64,000 nucleotides of DNA from Tichowtungia aerotolerans (lineage in GTDB: Bacteria; Verrucomicrobiota; Kiritimatiellia; Kiritimatiellales; Tichowtungiaceae). The translations under genes and the position numbers were made by a program. The number at the start of each line of letters is the position of its first letter. The first letter of the stretch is position 1. The stretch is taken from positions 2,298,900 to 2,362,899 of the forward strand of contig NZ_CP047593.1 of NCBI RefSeq assembly GCF_009905215.1. The letters run 5' to 3'. The notes beneath the pieces were generated by a model. It made no database searches, was not told the DNA's origin, and saw only the letters and a list, made by a program, of their open reading frames with translations. Shown piece by piece: positions 39,876 through 48,989 of the stretch.

Positions 39876-41645
39876 ATGATGAAAAAAAGGTTCATTCTTT
39901 GTTCATGGTTGGTGGTTTTTGTTCTGGTGTCTTCCGGGGAGCGGGTTTCTCTGTGGCCTGAAGGAAAAATTCCCGATTTTCAGGCTAAGCAGATTGCGGC
40001 AACAACTAAAGAGGTGAAAGAGCCGGGGTTTGTGGCTGCGGAGCATACGATGCCTTATTTGGAATGGTTTGAGCCGCCGGCTGAAAAAAACGGCGGATGC
40101 ATGGTGCTTATTTCCGGAGGTGCTTATCAGGGCTGCTGCGACTGGGCACGGGTTGACCAGGCCGCCGAAAAGTTCACCGAACTCGGGTTCGTCTGTGTGA
40201 GCCTCGTCTACCGCACGCCGCGTCCGGAAGGATTGCCGATTTATCAGAGCGGATGGGAGGACGGGCAGCGTGCGATCCGGCTTGTCCGCAGCGAGGCACA
40301 GAAGCGCGGCTTCGATCCGGAAAAAATCGGCGCACTCGGATTTTCCGCAGGCTCGCACCTGACGGTTCTGTTGGCAGCAAGCTCGCTGACTTCGGCCTAC
40401 GAACCGGTCGACGAACTCGATCAGCTTCCGTGTCACGTCAACTGGGCTGTGCCGGTCTTTACGGCCTATGCGCTTACGGACGGTTTGACTGGTCCCAACA
40501 CGCGTGAAGGAGACGGGATTGATGTCAAACTCTCTGATGCTTTCAAGTTTGATAAGAAGACGTGTCCGATGGTGCTCTTGCATGGTGGAGTGGATATATA
40601 TTCACCGAACGGCGCCACGCAGATCTACCGTCAGCTCCGTCGAATGAAAATTCCGGCCGAAATCCATCTCTTCGCAGACAAGCGGCATGGTTTCAGAGGT
40701 ACACTGGATGAGCGTGAGGACGGCACGGCTGCCGATCATTGGCTCACCCGTGTTGCCGAGTTTTTCCGCCAGATGAATTACGATGGGCTTCTCGGCGAAG
40801 AAGTTGATCTGATGGCCCGCTACCCGAGCGACGATGCGCGCGGTGCGTACAGCAAAGAGCCGGTCTGGCCGGAAGGAAAGATGCCGGATGTGCAGACAAA
40901 CCAGAGCCTGCCTTATATCGAGTGGCATATGCCGAAGGAGCTTAAGACAAAGGCAATCCAGATCATCTACTCGGGCGGTGCCTACAAGGGCAACAATCCG
41001 GACGGATTTGAAGTCGCGCCGACACGGCGTTACCTGAACGAAAAGGGCATGACGGTCGTGACGATGAAATACCGCACGCCGCGTCCTTTGGGCGATTTGG
41101 CGAAGCACACCACCGCGTGGCAGGATCTGCAGCGCGCCATCCGAATCGTTCGCAGTCAGGCTGCGGAAAAGGGGCTCGATCCCGACCGTATCGGAATCAT
41201 GGGTTCCTCGGCCGGCGGACATCTGACGCTCATGGGTGCGACCAGCTCGAAGCATCGCTCCTATTGGCCGATCGACGATCTGGACAAAATTCCCTGCAAC
41301 GTGCAGTGGGCAGTTGCCATCTATCCGGCGTATGCGCTCACAGATGGAGTTAACTCTCCGAATGCGAAGGGCGGCAACGAAGACGATTCGCGGCCCGTTC
41401 CTGAGTTCTCATTCGATCTTGATACTTGCCCGATGCTGTTTATCCACGGCGATGCAGACGGTTGGGCGGCGATGAACTCCGTAAAATGCTGGGAACAGCT
41501 CCGCCGGATGGGAATTCAGTCCGATCTCCATACGCTGGTCACTCGCGGGCACTGCTTCCAGCGGAAGGCCGCACCGGGTACGGGCAGCTATACCTGGATG
41601 AATCGCATTTGGGAATTCATGAATCACAAGGGTTTTAACAAGTAA
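39876..41645 (+). CDS. Exported esterase with two tandem alpha/beta-hydrolase domains
   Basis: Product of 589 residues with a signal peptide (RFILCSWLVVFVLVSS). It has two homologous acetyl-xylan-esterase/carboxylesterase-type domains. Domain 1 (about 25-300) has oxyanion loop ISGGAYQG, nucleophile GFSAGSH (Ser 157), acid HGGVD and base KRHGF. Domain 2 (about 310-589) repeats WPEGKMPDVQ, YSGGAYKG, GSSAGGH, HGDAD and TRGHCF. Each domain begins with the same 'sLWPEGKiPD' phrase, so this is internal duplication, and both active sites look complete. Likely substrates are acetyl or other esters on plant/algal polysaccharides, in keeping with the hydrolase locus nearby. The start is the first of two adjacent ATGs. 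Confidence 0.87.
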   Translation: MMKKRFILCSWLVVFVLVSSGERVSLWPEGKIPDFQAKQIAATTKEVKEPGFVAAEHTMPYLEWFEPPAEKNGGCMVLISGGAYQGCCDWARVDQAAEKFTELGFVCVSLVYRTPRPEGLPIYQSGWEDGQRAIRLVRSEAQKRGFDPEKIGALGFSAGSHLTVLLAASSLTSAYEPVDELDQLPCHVNWAVPVFTAYALTDGLTGPNTREGDGIDVKLSDAFKFDKKTCPMVLLHGGVDIYSPNGATQIYRQLRRMKIPAEIHLFADKRHGFRGTLDEREDGTAADHWLTRVAEFFRQMNYDGLLGEEVDLMARYPSDDARGAYSKEPVWPEGKMPDVQTNQSLPYIEWHMPKELKTKAIQIIYSGGAYKGNNPDGFEVAPTRRYLNEKGMTVVTMKYRTPRPLGDLAKHTTAWQDLQRAIRIVRSQAAEKGLDPDRIGIMGSSAGGHLTLMGATSSKHRSYWPIDDLDKIPCNVQWAVAIYPAYALTDGVNSPNAKGGNEDDSRPVPEFSFDLDTCPMLFIHGDADGWAAMNSVKCWEQLRRMGIQSDLHTLVTRGHCFQRKAAPGTGSYTWMNRIWEFMNHKGFNK

Positions 41646-41667
41646 ACAGGCAAATAGGGAATAACAG

Positions 41668-42894
41668 ATGAAGAAACTACTGATACTCATCGCCGGCGCG
41701 GCGATTTTCTCGGGATGCAGCACGGTCGGCAACGGGCCGGAAAATTCGGGAACGACGTTCGCGAAGGATGCACTCGCCCCCTACGTCGAAAACGGACAGC
41801 TTGCGGGAGCGGCCAACGTCTTTTACAAGGACGGCCTGCAGGAAAACGCCTGCATCGGATATGCGGATGTCGCAGCGAGGCGTCCTATCACGATGGACGA
41901 CGTCTACATGCAGTGTTCACAGACGAAGGGATTCTGCGGCGTGACAATCGCCATGCTCGTTGAGGAAGGCAGAATCTCGCTCGACGACCCTGTTTCGAAG
42001 TATCTGCCGGAATTCAAGGAACTCTGGGTTCATGAATCCACCACGAACGGCGTGAAGACACTCGTTAAGGCTCAGAACGAACTCACCGTCCGCATGGCCA
42101 TGAACCACACCGGCGGATTTCCGTTCGAGATTTGCGCGAAGCAGGGCAATCTCAAGGGCGGCGGTTGGTCCGGCGGCGCTCCTCTCCGTCAGACTGCGGC
42201 GATCGCGGCGGCGTGCCCGTTGCTCTTCGAGCCCGGAACGAAGGTTCAGTATTCCAACACCGGCATCGACATTGGCGCGGCCATCGTCGAGGTGGTGACC
42301 GGTCAGCGCTGGGAGGACTTCCTCAAAGAGCGCGTCCTCGATCCGCTCGGCATGAAGTCTACCTGGTTCTGGCCGACTGATAAGCAGCTTGAGACCCAGA
42401 TGGAGATGTACGATTGCGTCGAGAATGCTCCCGCCAAATACCGCTTGCAGAACGATATGCAGCAGCGCCCATACAACGACGATCACGTCTTTCCGTCAGC
42501 GGGCGCCGGGCTCTGGACGACTGCGAATGATCAGCTCAGGTTCTACAAGATGCTCATGAATCTCGGCATGGCTGAGAATGGTGTGCGGATTCTCAAGGAA
42601 GAGACCGTTAAGGAACTTCTCGCGAAGTCCACACGTCCGAAAGGCTTGGGCGGTTATTCGCTCGGGCTTTCCGCGCCGGAAGAAGACACAGATGACGCCT
42701 GGTTCGGACATGGCGGCGCGTGGGGCACGAACTGCATGGTCAACTGGCACCGCAAGGAGTTGAAGCTTTGGGCGGTGCAGCTCTGCGGCAAGCCGCGTCC
42801 CTGGGACAAGGCGCGCTCCGAGGCGGAAGACAAGTTCTTCAGGTACGCGATCGACAACTCCGGCGCCGACGCCTACACCGGCCGCGTCAAGTAA
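41668..42894 (+). CDS. Beta-lactamase-family serine hydrolase lipoprotein
   Basis: A 408-residue class C/penicillin-binding-protein-like serine hydrolase (EstB/CubicO family). The lipoprotein signal is KKLLILIAGAAIFSGC (lipid-modified Cys 17). The active-site SxxK is SQTK (Ser 84, Lys 87) in VYMQCSQTKGFCGVTIAMLV. The YxN motif is YSNTG and the third element is FGHGGAWG. Such proteins are mostly esterases or peptidases rather than antibiotic resistance enzymes. It lies 22 bases after the esterase gene, so the pair is probably an operon ending at the terminator downstream. The substrate is unknown. Confidence 0.9.
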   Translation: MKKLLILIAGAAIFSGCSTVGNGPENSGTTFAKDALAPYVENGQLAGAANVFYKDGLQENACIGYADVAARRPITMDDVYMQCSQTKGFCGVTIAMLVEEGRISLDDPVSKYLPEFKELWVHESTTNGVKTLVKAQNELTVRMAMNHTGGFPFEICAKQGNLKGGGWSGGAPLRQTAAIAAACPLLFEPGTKVQYSNTGIDIGAAIVEVVTGQRWEDFLKERVLDPLGMKSTWFWPTDKQLETQMEMYDCVENAPAKYRLQNDMQQRPYNDDHVFPSAGAGLWTTANDQLRFYKMLMNLGMAENGVRILKEETVKELLAKSTRPKGLGGYSLGLSAPEEDTDDAWFGHGGAWGTNCMVNWHRKELKLWAVQLCGKPRPWDKARSEAEDKFFRYAIDNSGADAYTGRVK

Positions 42895-42925
42895 GTCCCG
42901 ACACGGAAATCTTCAAGATTCAGCA

Positions 42926-42967
42926 AAGGAGCCCGGCTGATTTTGGCCGGACTCTTTCGCGTTTTTT
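42926..42967 (+). terminator. Intrinsic terminator after the hydrolase gene
   Basis: Stem AAGGAG-c-CCGGC / GCCGG-a-CTCTTT with one mismatch and an eight-base loop, followed by GTTTTTT. Confidence 0.6.
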
Positions 42968-43061
42968 GCGGTTAAAAGATGTCGTCACATTGTGACCTTC
43001 ATGTTTCCTTAAGGTGAACTATGCCAGTATCTCCTCAGATAAAGAAACAAAGGAGGGTCCT

Positions 43062-44507
43062 GTGAAGACGAAAGCATGTGTTGGAATGCTGATGATTGCC
43101 GCCGGAGCAATGGCGGTCGATTATCCGATTGTCGATACCGGGCAGATCCGTTGCTACGACGACCGCACAGAGATCGAGTTTCCAAAGGTTGGAAACAGCT
43201 GGAGTGGCCAGGATGCGCAGTATGCGGGGAACCAGCCTTCCTATAAAGACCACAGCGACGGCACGGTTTCTGATCTGGGAGCCGGCCTGATGTGGACGCA
43301 GGATCCCGGAGAAAAGAAAACCTGGACCGAAGCGGTGGCCGGTGCTGAAAAATGTAAGACCGGAGGTTACGACGACTGGCGGCTTCCGACCATAAAAGAG
43401 CTGTACTCCCTGGTCAATTTTTCCGGAATCGATCCGGACCCGCGCAGCGCAACGGGAACGGTTCCGTTCATCGATACCGACTTTTTCAAGTTCCAGTACG
43501 GCAAAGAAGAGGACGGCGATCGCATTATCGATTCGCAGTGGGCGACCTCCACGATTTATGAAGGCAAGGTGATGCGCGGCGCGCGGGCGATGTTCGGTGT
43601 GAATTTTGCCGACGGCCGTATCAAGGGGTATCCGGTCGACGACATGCCCGGGTGCGGCGCGAAAACGTTCTATGTCATTTACGTGCGCGGCAACGAAAAA
43701 TATGGACAGAACGACTTTGTCGACAACGGTGACGGTACGGTGACCGACCGTGCCACCGGCCTGACTTGGATGCAGGCCGACAGCGGGAAAGGCATGGACT
43801 GGGAAGAGGCGCTCGAATATGCCGAAAAAATGAAATTTGCCGGACATGACGACTGGCGGCTGCCGAATGCCAAGGAGTTGCAGAGCATTGTCGACTACAG
43901 TCGCTGCCCGGATACCACGGACTCGGCTGCTATTGATCCGGTTTTCCAATGTTCGGAAATTACCAATGAAGCCGGTCAGAAAGATTTCGGTCACTACTGG
44001 AGCAGCACGACCCATGTTGGTCGCGATGGCAGCCGCGCGGCCTACATCGCATTTGGCCGTGCACTCGGCTATATGAAAGGCCGTCAAACCGGCCAGAGTT
44101 CATGGATGGATGTCCACGGCGCGGGCGCGCAGCGCAGTGATCAGAAAACAGGCGACGAGTCGCAGCTGCCGCAGGACCACGGTCCGCAGGGCGATGTACA
44201 GCGCATCAACAACATGGTGCGCCTTGTGCGCGGTGGAACGGCGGAGCCCGTTGCGTCCGGCCCGAAAGTTGAGAAACAGAGTGGTTTACGTCAAGGTCCG
44301 CGGGGTGGATCGGGAGGGTTTATGGAACGCGAAGACCGCAACAGTGACGGCAAAGTGACCCATGGTGAATTCCGCGGTCCGCCCGGCCTGAGTGATGCTG
44401 AAAGAGCCGAGCACTTTGATCGCCTGGATCGTAACGGTGATGGTGTCATTACCGAAGACGAAGCCCCGACCGGCCTACCGTTCGGCGGTTCGGGAGGACG
44501 TCGATGA
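43062..44507 (+). CDS. Exported protein with two DUF1566 (Lcl-type) domains and EF-hands
   Basis: A GTG start at 43062 is chosen because AGGAGG lies five bases upstream; a start at 43014 would lack a ribosome site. The 481 residues begin with a signal peptide (CVGMLMIAAGAMA). Two DUF1566/Lcl C-terminal-type domains follow, each with the signature 'gL.W.....W..A......DWRLP...EL.slv': GLMWTQDPGEKKTWTEAVAG with GGYDDWRLPTIKELYSLVNF, and GLTWMQADSGKGMDWEEALE with GHDDWRLPNAKELQSIVDYS. The C-terminus has two calcium-binding EF-hand loops (DRNSDGKVTHGEF; DRNGDGVITEDEA). It is probably a surface or periplasmic calcium-stabilised protein; no enzymatic activity can be inferred. Confidence 0.85.
   Translation: MKTKACVGMLMIAAGAMAVDYPIVDTGQIRCYDDRTEIEFPKVGNSWSGQDAQYAGNQPSYKDHSDGTVSDLGAGLMWTQDPGEKKTWTEAVAGAEKCKTGGYDDWRLPTIKELYSLVNFSGIDPDPRSATGTVPFIDTDFFKFQYGKEEDGDRIIDSQWATSTIYEGKVMRGARAMFGVNFADGRIKGYPVDDMPGCGAKTFYVIYVRGNEKYGQNDFVDNGDGTVTDRATGLTWMQADSGKGMDWEEALEYAEKMKFAGHDDWRLPNAKELQSIVDYSRCPDTTDSAAIDPVFQCSEITNEAGQKDFGHYWSSTTHVGRDGSRAAYIAFGRALGYMKGRQTGQSSWMDVHGAGAQRSDQKTGDESQLPQDHGPQGDVQRINNMVRLVRGGTAEPVASGPKVEKQSGLRQGPRGGSGGFMEREDRNSDGKVTHGEFRGPPGLSDAERAEHFDRLDRNGDGVITEDEAPTGLPFGGSGGRR
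43178..43196. repeat. TTCCAA-N3-TTGGAA palindrome, copy 6
   Basis: Perfect GTTTCCAA-AGG-TTGGAAAC in the DUF1566 gene, read in a different frame (F-P-K-V-G-N) from the FQxLE copies. A one-mismatch copy (TTTTCCAA-TGT-TCGGAAA) lies near 43942 in the same gene. Confidence 0.85.
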
Positions 44508-44548
44508 CGTGGTTGTAACGTAGGCTCTGCGAGCTGGGCTGCAGGATA

Positions 44549-45106
44549 TTAAATCCACTTGGTGATTTCGTCGATGGAACGGCGGGGGCGGGTTTGGCGT
44601 TCGCCGTCAGGCCGGCCGACTGTGATGAGGCTGACGACTTCGATGGAGCGCGGCCAGCCGACAATGCGGCGCGCGATCTTCGGTTTGATCCAGCCGATCC
44701 AGCAGGTGCCGAGCCCGAGTTCTTCTGCCTGAAGAACCAGATGTTCGCCGGCAATGCCCATGTCGAGCAGCGGATAGTCAACGCCTGAAATCTTTGTGGC
44801 GATCTGATGAGTCAGCGTCGTGCGTTTCATTCCCAGCGCAATGATGGCGCCCGCGTGTTCGGCCCAGCGCATCGGAATACCGGGGAGAAATGCTTTGCTG
44901 ATCAGCTGCATCTGTACGGATTTGTCGGTTACAACGGCAAACTGCCACGGCTGGCGGTTGCAGGCCGACGGCGCCATCCGGGCGGCTTCGATCATTTTTT
45001 CGAGCGCCTCCTTCGGAGCCGGTTCCGGTCGGTATGAGCGGCAGCTGGTCCGATGTTTCACCAGATCGAGAAACGGCTGATTGCTGAGTGGAGTGTTGTT
45101 TGACAT
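44549..45106 (-). CDS. Nitroreductase-family FMN oxidoreductase
   Basis: A 185-residue flavin enzyme. The FMN-binding N-terminal helix and loop read VKHRTSCRSYRPEP, followed by MIEAARMAPSACNRQPWQFA. The C-terminal half has LGLGTCWIGWIKPKIARRIV and VVSLITVGRPDG. This is the compact nitroreductase fold acting as a dimer on nitro, quinone or enone substrates. The physiological substrate cannot be told. It is convergent with the DUF1566 gene and separated from it by 41 bases. Confidence 0.9.
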   Translation of the reverse strand: MSNNTPLSNQPFLDLVKHRTSCRSYRPEPAPKEALEKMIEAARMAPSACNRQPWQFAVVTDKSVQMQLISKAFLPGIPMRWAEHAGAIIALGMKRTTLTHQIATKISGVDYPLLDMGIAGEHLVLQAEELGLGTCWIGWIKPKIARRIVGWPRSIEVVSLITVGRPDGERQTRPRRSIDEITKWI

Positions 45107-45586
45107 GCCGAAAATCGTATCACCTGCCTGCCTGAAAATGGAGGGTAAATGATGGATTGTGGCAGGACATAGATTCCCCCGGCTTTAGCCGGGGGGGGGG
45201 CTGTAGGGGAGCGAGGTCCCTTGGCGAACATCCGTAATTTGTACGTATCTCAAGGGCTGCATGACCCTTACGAATGCTTTTTCACCCGCAGACCAGTGAT
45301 GGTTCTTATAAATTTTTTAGCAAATTCGTATGCTTTATAGGATGGGCACTGCAGTCGACATACTGTGGGGCTAGATATCTGTGTGGCGGATTCACACGTC
45401 AGGAGAGGAATTTGAACCAAAAAGAGCTGGTGTTTTCTTTTAATAGTGGTAAAACGATTCATCAATTGTTTTGGTAGCTTTGATTACTAGATATAATCTG
45501 TTGATTATTGATTTTTTGATAGGCCATATTTTGGGATTTAATGCCATTTTAGATGAAACGATTATGTTTCTGAGAGGAGAGTAGGA
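45107..45586. other. 480-base gene-free gap with an IS200/REP-like hairpin
   Basis: No gene is seen. The left part has a strong hairpin at 45176-45195 (CCCCCGGCT/AGCCGGGGG plus extra G). It is followed by GC-rich text with GGGAGCGAGGTCCCTTGG and then an AT-rich half with TTATAAATTTTTTAGC and TATATAATCTGTTG-like promoter-like stretches. The far end supplies GAGAGGAGAG just before the GTG start of the glycoside hydrolase. This may be a decayed mobile element plus the promoter of the downstream polysaccharide locus. Confidence 0.5.
45176..45195. repeat. CCCCCGGCT-TT-AGCCGGGGG inverted repeat
   Basis: Nine-base perfect arms with a two-base centre. Hairpins of this text occur at ends of IS200/IS605-type elements and in REP sequences in many bacteria. 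No transposase is adjacent. Confidence 0.6.
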
Positions 45587-46855
45587 GTGAAGAGGCGAGT
45601 GGTTTGTGGGCAGAATGTGGAGCTTCGTCAGGGAAAGCTTTGGGTGGAGGAGGAGCACCGGTTTTTGAAGATCGGTAAGCCGCTGCGGAATTTCGGAGAC
45701 CCGAGTGATGTGGAGGAGCTGGTTTCGGATTTGGGCAGAATCAAAGAGAAGAAGTTCGACTGCATTGAGCTGAACTGTTACTGGCATCATCTTGACCGTG
45801 ACGGCGACGGAATGGTGGATGTGGATGTCGAGCCGCTGCGCCGCCTGATTGATGCTATTTGCGATCATGGCATGTTTGTCTCGCTGTCGGTTGAAACCTA
45901 CGGTGTCGGTGGAGGACAGGTTCCTGACGGGTTCTGGGCCGCTTATCCCGATGCTCTTGCGGTGGGCGTTGACGGAAAGAGTGTGGCGGACACGGAGTAC
46001 GGCTATATGTCGAAGGTTCCGTCTCTTTTTTCGGAAGATTACCTGCGGGTATCCCGCAGTTATATTTCCCATCTGACGTCCTTGCTGGATATTTCTAAAA
46101 TTCTTTATTTCGAGACGACGGTGGAACCCCAGTATATGGGAGATGTCTTTGTCGATTATTCCGATAATGCCCGGCGTGCATATGAAACGTGGGTGCAGGA
46201 GAATGGTGTTTCGGATGCGCCGGCTTTCCCGGAAGAGTTGCCGGTTTCACAGGCGTTTGTTCAGCATCCGGTCTGGAATCGGTTCCGCGCCGAGTGGCTT
46301 GCCCGCTGGGTCAACGGCGATGCGCAGGCATTTCGTGACGCGGCTGGAGCGGATGCCTGGGTGGCTGCAGATTATCTGGATGCGGACGAACCGACGATGC
46401 CGGCTCGATGCGGGGATCCGGTGGTTTTTCTGGAGGGACTGGATCAGATTGATATCATCCAGGTCAACTGGCATTGGCATAATTTATCCCGGGAGCCGAA
46501 TAGAAAGGCGTACGAGCGTGTGCGTCAGGTAATGGACGCCTTCGACCGGGACTGGGCGATTACCGAGCATATGACGATTAACGGAACAGACTACCAGCCG
46601 GAAGAGATGGAGGAGCTGCTGCGCAATACGATCCGGAACAGCACTCATTTCGGATGGGAGTTTGTGGACCTGGCGGCGGATATGGATTCGCCGGACACCC
46701 CGGAGGGAGAGGTCCTTCCGGGCAATTTTAAGCCGGCCCATTTTGCTGTGTATAACCGCAACTGGGAGCCCAAGCCAAACATGGCCGTGGTGGATGAACG
46801 ATGGGATGAGTGGATGGACGAAGTGCGGACGGCCGCCGCTGTCGAGTGTTCGTAA
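45587..46855 (+). CDS. Glycoside hydrolase-like TIM-barrel protein (clan GH-A type), cytoplasmic
   Basis: A 422-residue protein without signal peptide, beginning at a GTG after GAGGAGAG. It has the look of a beta/alpha barrel: KKFDCIELNCYWHHLDRDGD (strand 2), MFVSLSVETYGVGGGQVPDG, LYFETTVEPQYMGD (possible acid/base glutamate), WVAADYLDADEPTMP, and IIQVNWHWHNLS. The strand-7 region is RDWAITEHMTINGTD, whose glutamate could be the nucleophile. It ends HFGWEFVDLAADMDSPD. I recognise no precise family; GH42/GH5-like is the nearest guess. It is the first gene of the polysaccharide locus and 25 bases before the first sulfatase. It probably processes oligosaccharides imported by the symporter. Confidence 0.65.
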   Translation: MKRRVVCGQNVELRQGKLWVEEEHRFLKIGKPLRNFGDPSDVEELVSDLGRIKEKKFDCIELNCYWHHLDRDGDGMVDVDVEPLRRLIDAICDHGMFVSLSVETYGVGGGQVPDGFWAAYPDALAVGVDGKSVADTEYGYMSKVPSLFSEDYLRVSRSYISHLTSLLDISKILYFETTVEPQYMGDVFVDYSDNARRAYETWVQENGVSDAPAFPEELPVSQAFVQHPVWNRFRAEWLARWVNGDAQAFRDAAGADAWVAADYLDADEPTMPARCGDPVVFLEGLDQIDIIQVNWHWHNLSREPNRKAYERVRQVMDAFDRDWAITEHMTINGTDYQPEEMEELLRNTIRNSTHFGWEFVDLAADMDSPDTPEGEVLPGNFKPAHFAVYNRNWEPKPNMAVVDERWDEWMDEVRTAAAVECS

Positions 46856-46880
46856 ATCCGGATGAACGGAAAGGGAAACG

Positions 46881-48926
46881 ATGATTAAAAAATTGCTATT
46901 GACACTTTCCTGCGGCCTGCTGGCTCAGCGTGGACTGACCGAAGAAAAGCCCAATGTCGTCTTCATCATTACGGATGACCAGAGCTGGGATACGATTCAA
47001 TGCATGGGAGGGAAAGTGCTGACTCCCCGCTTGGACCGCATGCGGTCCGAGGGGATTTATCTCAGCGATTTCAATGTGACGTCCACGGTCTGCTCGCCGA
47101 GCCGCTACAGTTTTTTAACGGGTCGGTATGCCGGGCGGTGCGAAGGAGACTATTTTACCCGCCTGCATCCGGCGGGGAGTCAGACGCGTGTGGAGAATAA
47201 CTGTGAGCTGGAGGAAGACCGCTGGAATTTGGCGAAGGCCATGCAGGCGAACGGATATCGAACCGGCTTTGCCGGGAAATCCCATATGATTCATCATGAC
47301 TGGCTTCCCAGGAGGAACTGGAAAGCAGCCGGGCTGGAATCCTATCCGCAGAATGCCGATCCGCGGGATCCGGAAGTGAATGCGAAAATGCAGCGCAACC
47401 ACCGGAAATGGTGTGAAGCGATGAAACAGCATGGGTTTGATTTTGCGGACGGAGTGTATGGCGCCAACCTGATGGAACTCTGGTGCGATGCGCTGAATGT
47501 GCACAACATCGACTGGACGATCAGCAAGGCGCTGACGTTTATGGAGCAGAGCAGAGACGATCCCTTTTTCCTGTATGTCGGATTGACGCTGAATCACGGT
47601 CCGGATCCGGGGAAAATCAGGTATACGCTTGCAGCAGACCCCCGGATGACCGGTGAAGGCTTTGTCGCGGAGGGCTTTGATGTGCTTCCGTCGCATCAGG
47701 ATGTTCTGGACCGGAATGCCGCCGTCGGTTTTACGGATCAGAAAGCCCACTCGTTGTGGCTCGACGATGGCATCGGGGCGATCTTCGACAAACTCGAGGA
47801 ACTGGATCTGAACGAAAATACAATTGTCTTCTTTGTGCCGGACCATGGGCTGTACCGGCACGGAAAATCAACGCTGCACGACAACGGTATGCGCATCCCG
47901 ATGCTGGTCTGGTGGAAAAACCGGATTCCGGCAAATGCAACGTATGACGAAATTGTCGCCAATATTGATGTGGCTCCGACCATTATGGATCTGTGCGGTG
48001 TGACTCCGCCGGCCGACTATGAGCTCGACGGGAAAAGCTTCAAATCTGCGCTGTTTGGCAGCCGGGAACCGATTCGGGAATACCTGTTTTCCGAACTGGG
48101 CTATTCGCGGGCAATCAAAACCAAGAACTGGAAGTACATTGCAATCCGCTATCCGGCGGAGGTCGAATGGCGCATCAACAGCGGACAGAAATTTCCCAAT
48201 TACGGGGGGCGTCCGCCGGTGGACCGACCCTATTTGGTGCGCAATACGCATCTGGGCTATTATGCATCCAAGGTCAATCCGCACTACTTTGAAGTGGACC
48301 AGCTCTACAACCTGAAGGCCGATCCGCAGGAAAACGAAAACCTGTTTGGTCAGTATCCCGAAGTCGAGCAGACACTGAAGGACCAACTGACGAAAAAACT
48401 GGAACAGTTTCCGGGACGTCCATTCGGCGAGTTTTTCAAGGACCCCTGTTCCTGGCCGGCCATGGATGAACTCGGAGCACCGGACGGAACGGGCGTGATC
48501 CTGAAAATCGTGACGGACTCCCAGGTCGAACCGGTGACGGTTCAGGGGCGGGACGCCTGGAAGGCGCTCAATCGTCCGGGGCAGCCGGAATACCTCTATT
48601 ACAAGATCGATAATCCTCTTCTGAAAGACGGGGCGCAGCCCAAAGTGATTGTACGGGTGGTTTATCTGGATCGCGGAAACACGCGCGCGCTCATCGAGTA
48701 TGATTCGAGCGATCCGAACGGCAATCCCAATCCGAACCTGAAGGGCGCGTTTAAACCGTATGGGGATTTTTATGTGGAGGATTCCAATGTTTGGAAAACC
48801 AACTTTTTCCTTTTGACCGATGCACAGTTCAGCGGTCGCTGCCATGGTGCGGATTTCCGGCTGGACTTTTCGAAATCCGATGCTGATCCGGTTGTGTCGG
48901 ACGTTTCTGTTTTTGCTGTTGAATAA
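46881..48926 (+). CDS. Exported formylglycine sulfatase (S1 family) with C-terminal module
   Basis: Hydrolyses sulfate esters, probably on a marine or host polysaccharide. The 681 residues begin with a signal peptide (KLLLTLSCGLLAQRGLTEE). Metal-binding aspartates are in FIITDDQ (32-33), and the maturation motif C-S-P-S-R (Cys 71) in TSTVCSPSRYSFLTGR becomes formylglycine. Further sulfatase marks are FAGKSHMIHHDWLP, VPDHGLYRHGKSTLHDNGMR and APTIMDLCGV. The last about 145 residues form a separate module (YLYYKIDNPLLKDGAQPKVI; YLDRGNTRALIEYDSSDPNG; FSGRCHGADFR) shared with neighbouring proteins. It is a close paralogue of the sulfatase at 51 kb. It needs an anaerobic or FGE-type maturase encoded elsewhere. 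Confidence 0.93.
   Translation: MIKKLLLTLSCGLLAQRGLTEEKPNVVFIITDDQSWDTIQCMGGKVLTPRLDRMRSEGIYLSDFNVTSTVCSPSRYSFLTGRYAGRCEGDYFTRLHPAGSQTRVENNCELEEDRWNLAKAMQANGYRTGFAGKSHMIHHDWLPRRNWKAAGLESYPQNADPRDPEVNAKMQRNHRKWCEAMKQHGFDFADGVYGANLMELWCDALNVHNIDWTISKALTFMEQSRDDPFFLYVGLTLNHGPDPGKIRYTLAADPRMTGEGFVAEGFDVLPSHQDVLDRNAAVGFTDQKAHSLWLDDGIGAIFDKLEELDLNENTIVFFVPDHGLYRHGKSTLHDNGMRIPMLVWWKNRIPANATYDEIVANIDVAPTIMDLCGVTPPADYELDGKSFKSALFGSREPIREYLFSELGYSRAIKTKNWKYIAIRYPAEVEWRINSGQKFPNYGGRPPVDRPYLVRNTHLGYYASKVNPHYFEVDQLYNLKADPQENENLFGQYPEVEQTLKDQLTKKLEQFPGRPFGEFFKDPCSWPAMDELGAPDGTGVILKIVTDSQVEPVTVQGRDAWKALNRPGQPEYLYYKIDNPLLKDGAQPKVIVRVVYLDRGNTRALIEYDSSDPNGNPNPNLKGAFKPYGDFYVEDSNVWKTNFFLLTDAQFSGRCHGADFRLDFSKSDADPVVSDVSVFAVE
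48782..48796. repeat. TTCCAA-N3-TTGGAA palindrome, copy 7
   Basis: Perfect TTCCAA-TGT-TTGGAA inside the C-terminal module of the first sulfatase, read as D-S-N-V-W-K-T. The paralogues have 'SGTWKT' and 'SGTWTT' at this place without the palindrome, so the DNA motif has been gained or lost within a conserved protein segment. Confidence 0.8.
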
Positions 48927-48989
48927 ATAATGTTTGCAACTCGGGCGATTCGCGATGTGGTTATTCTCGGGGCTCAGGGAGGTGTATCA

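Noticed and set aside
41668-42894. Antibiotic-resistance beta-lactamase
   Set aside because: The SxxK/YxN family also contains esterases and peptidases; lipoprotein signal and context next to an esterase give no support for resistance.
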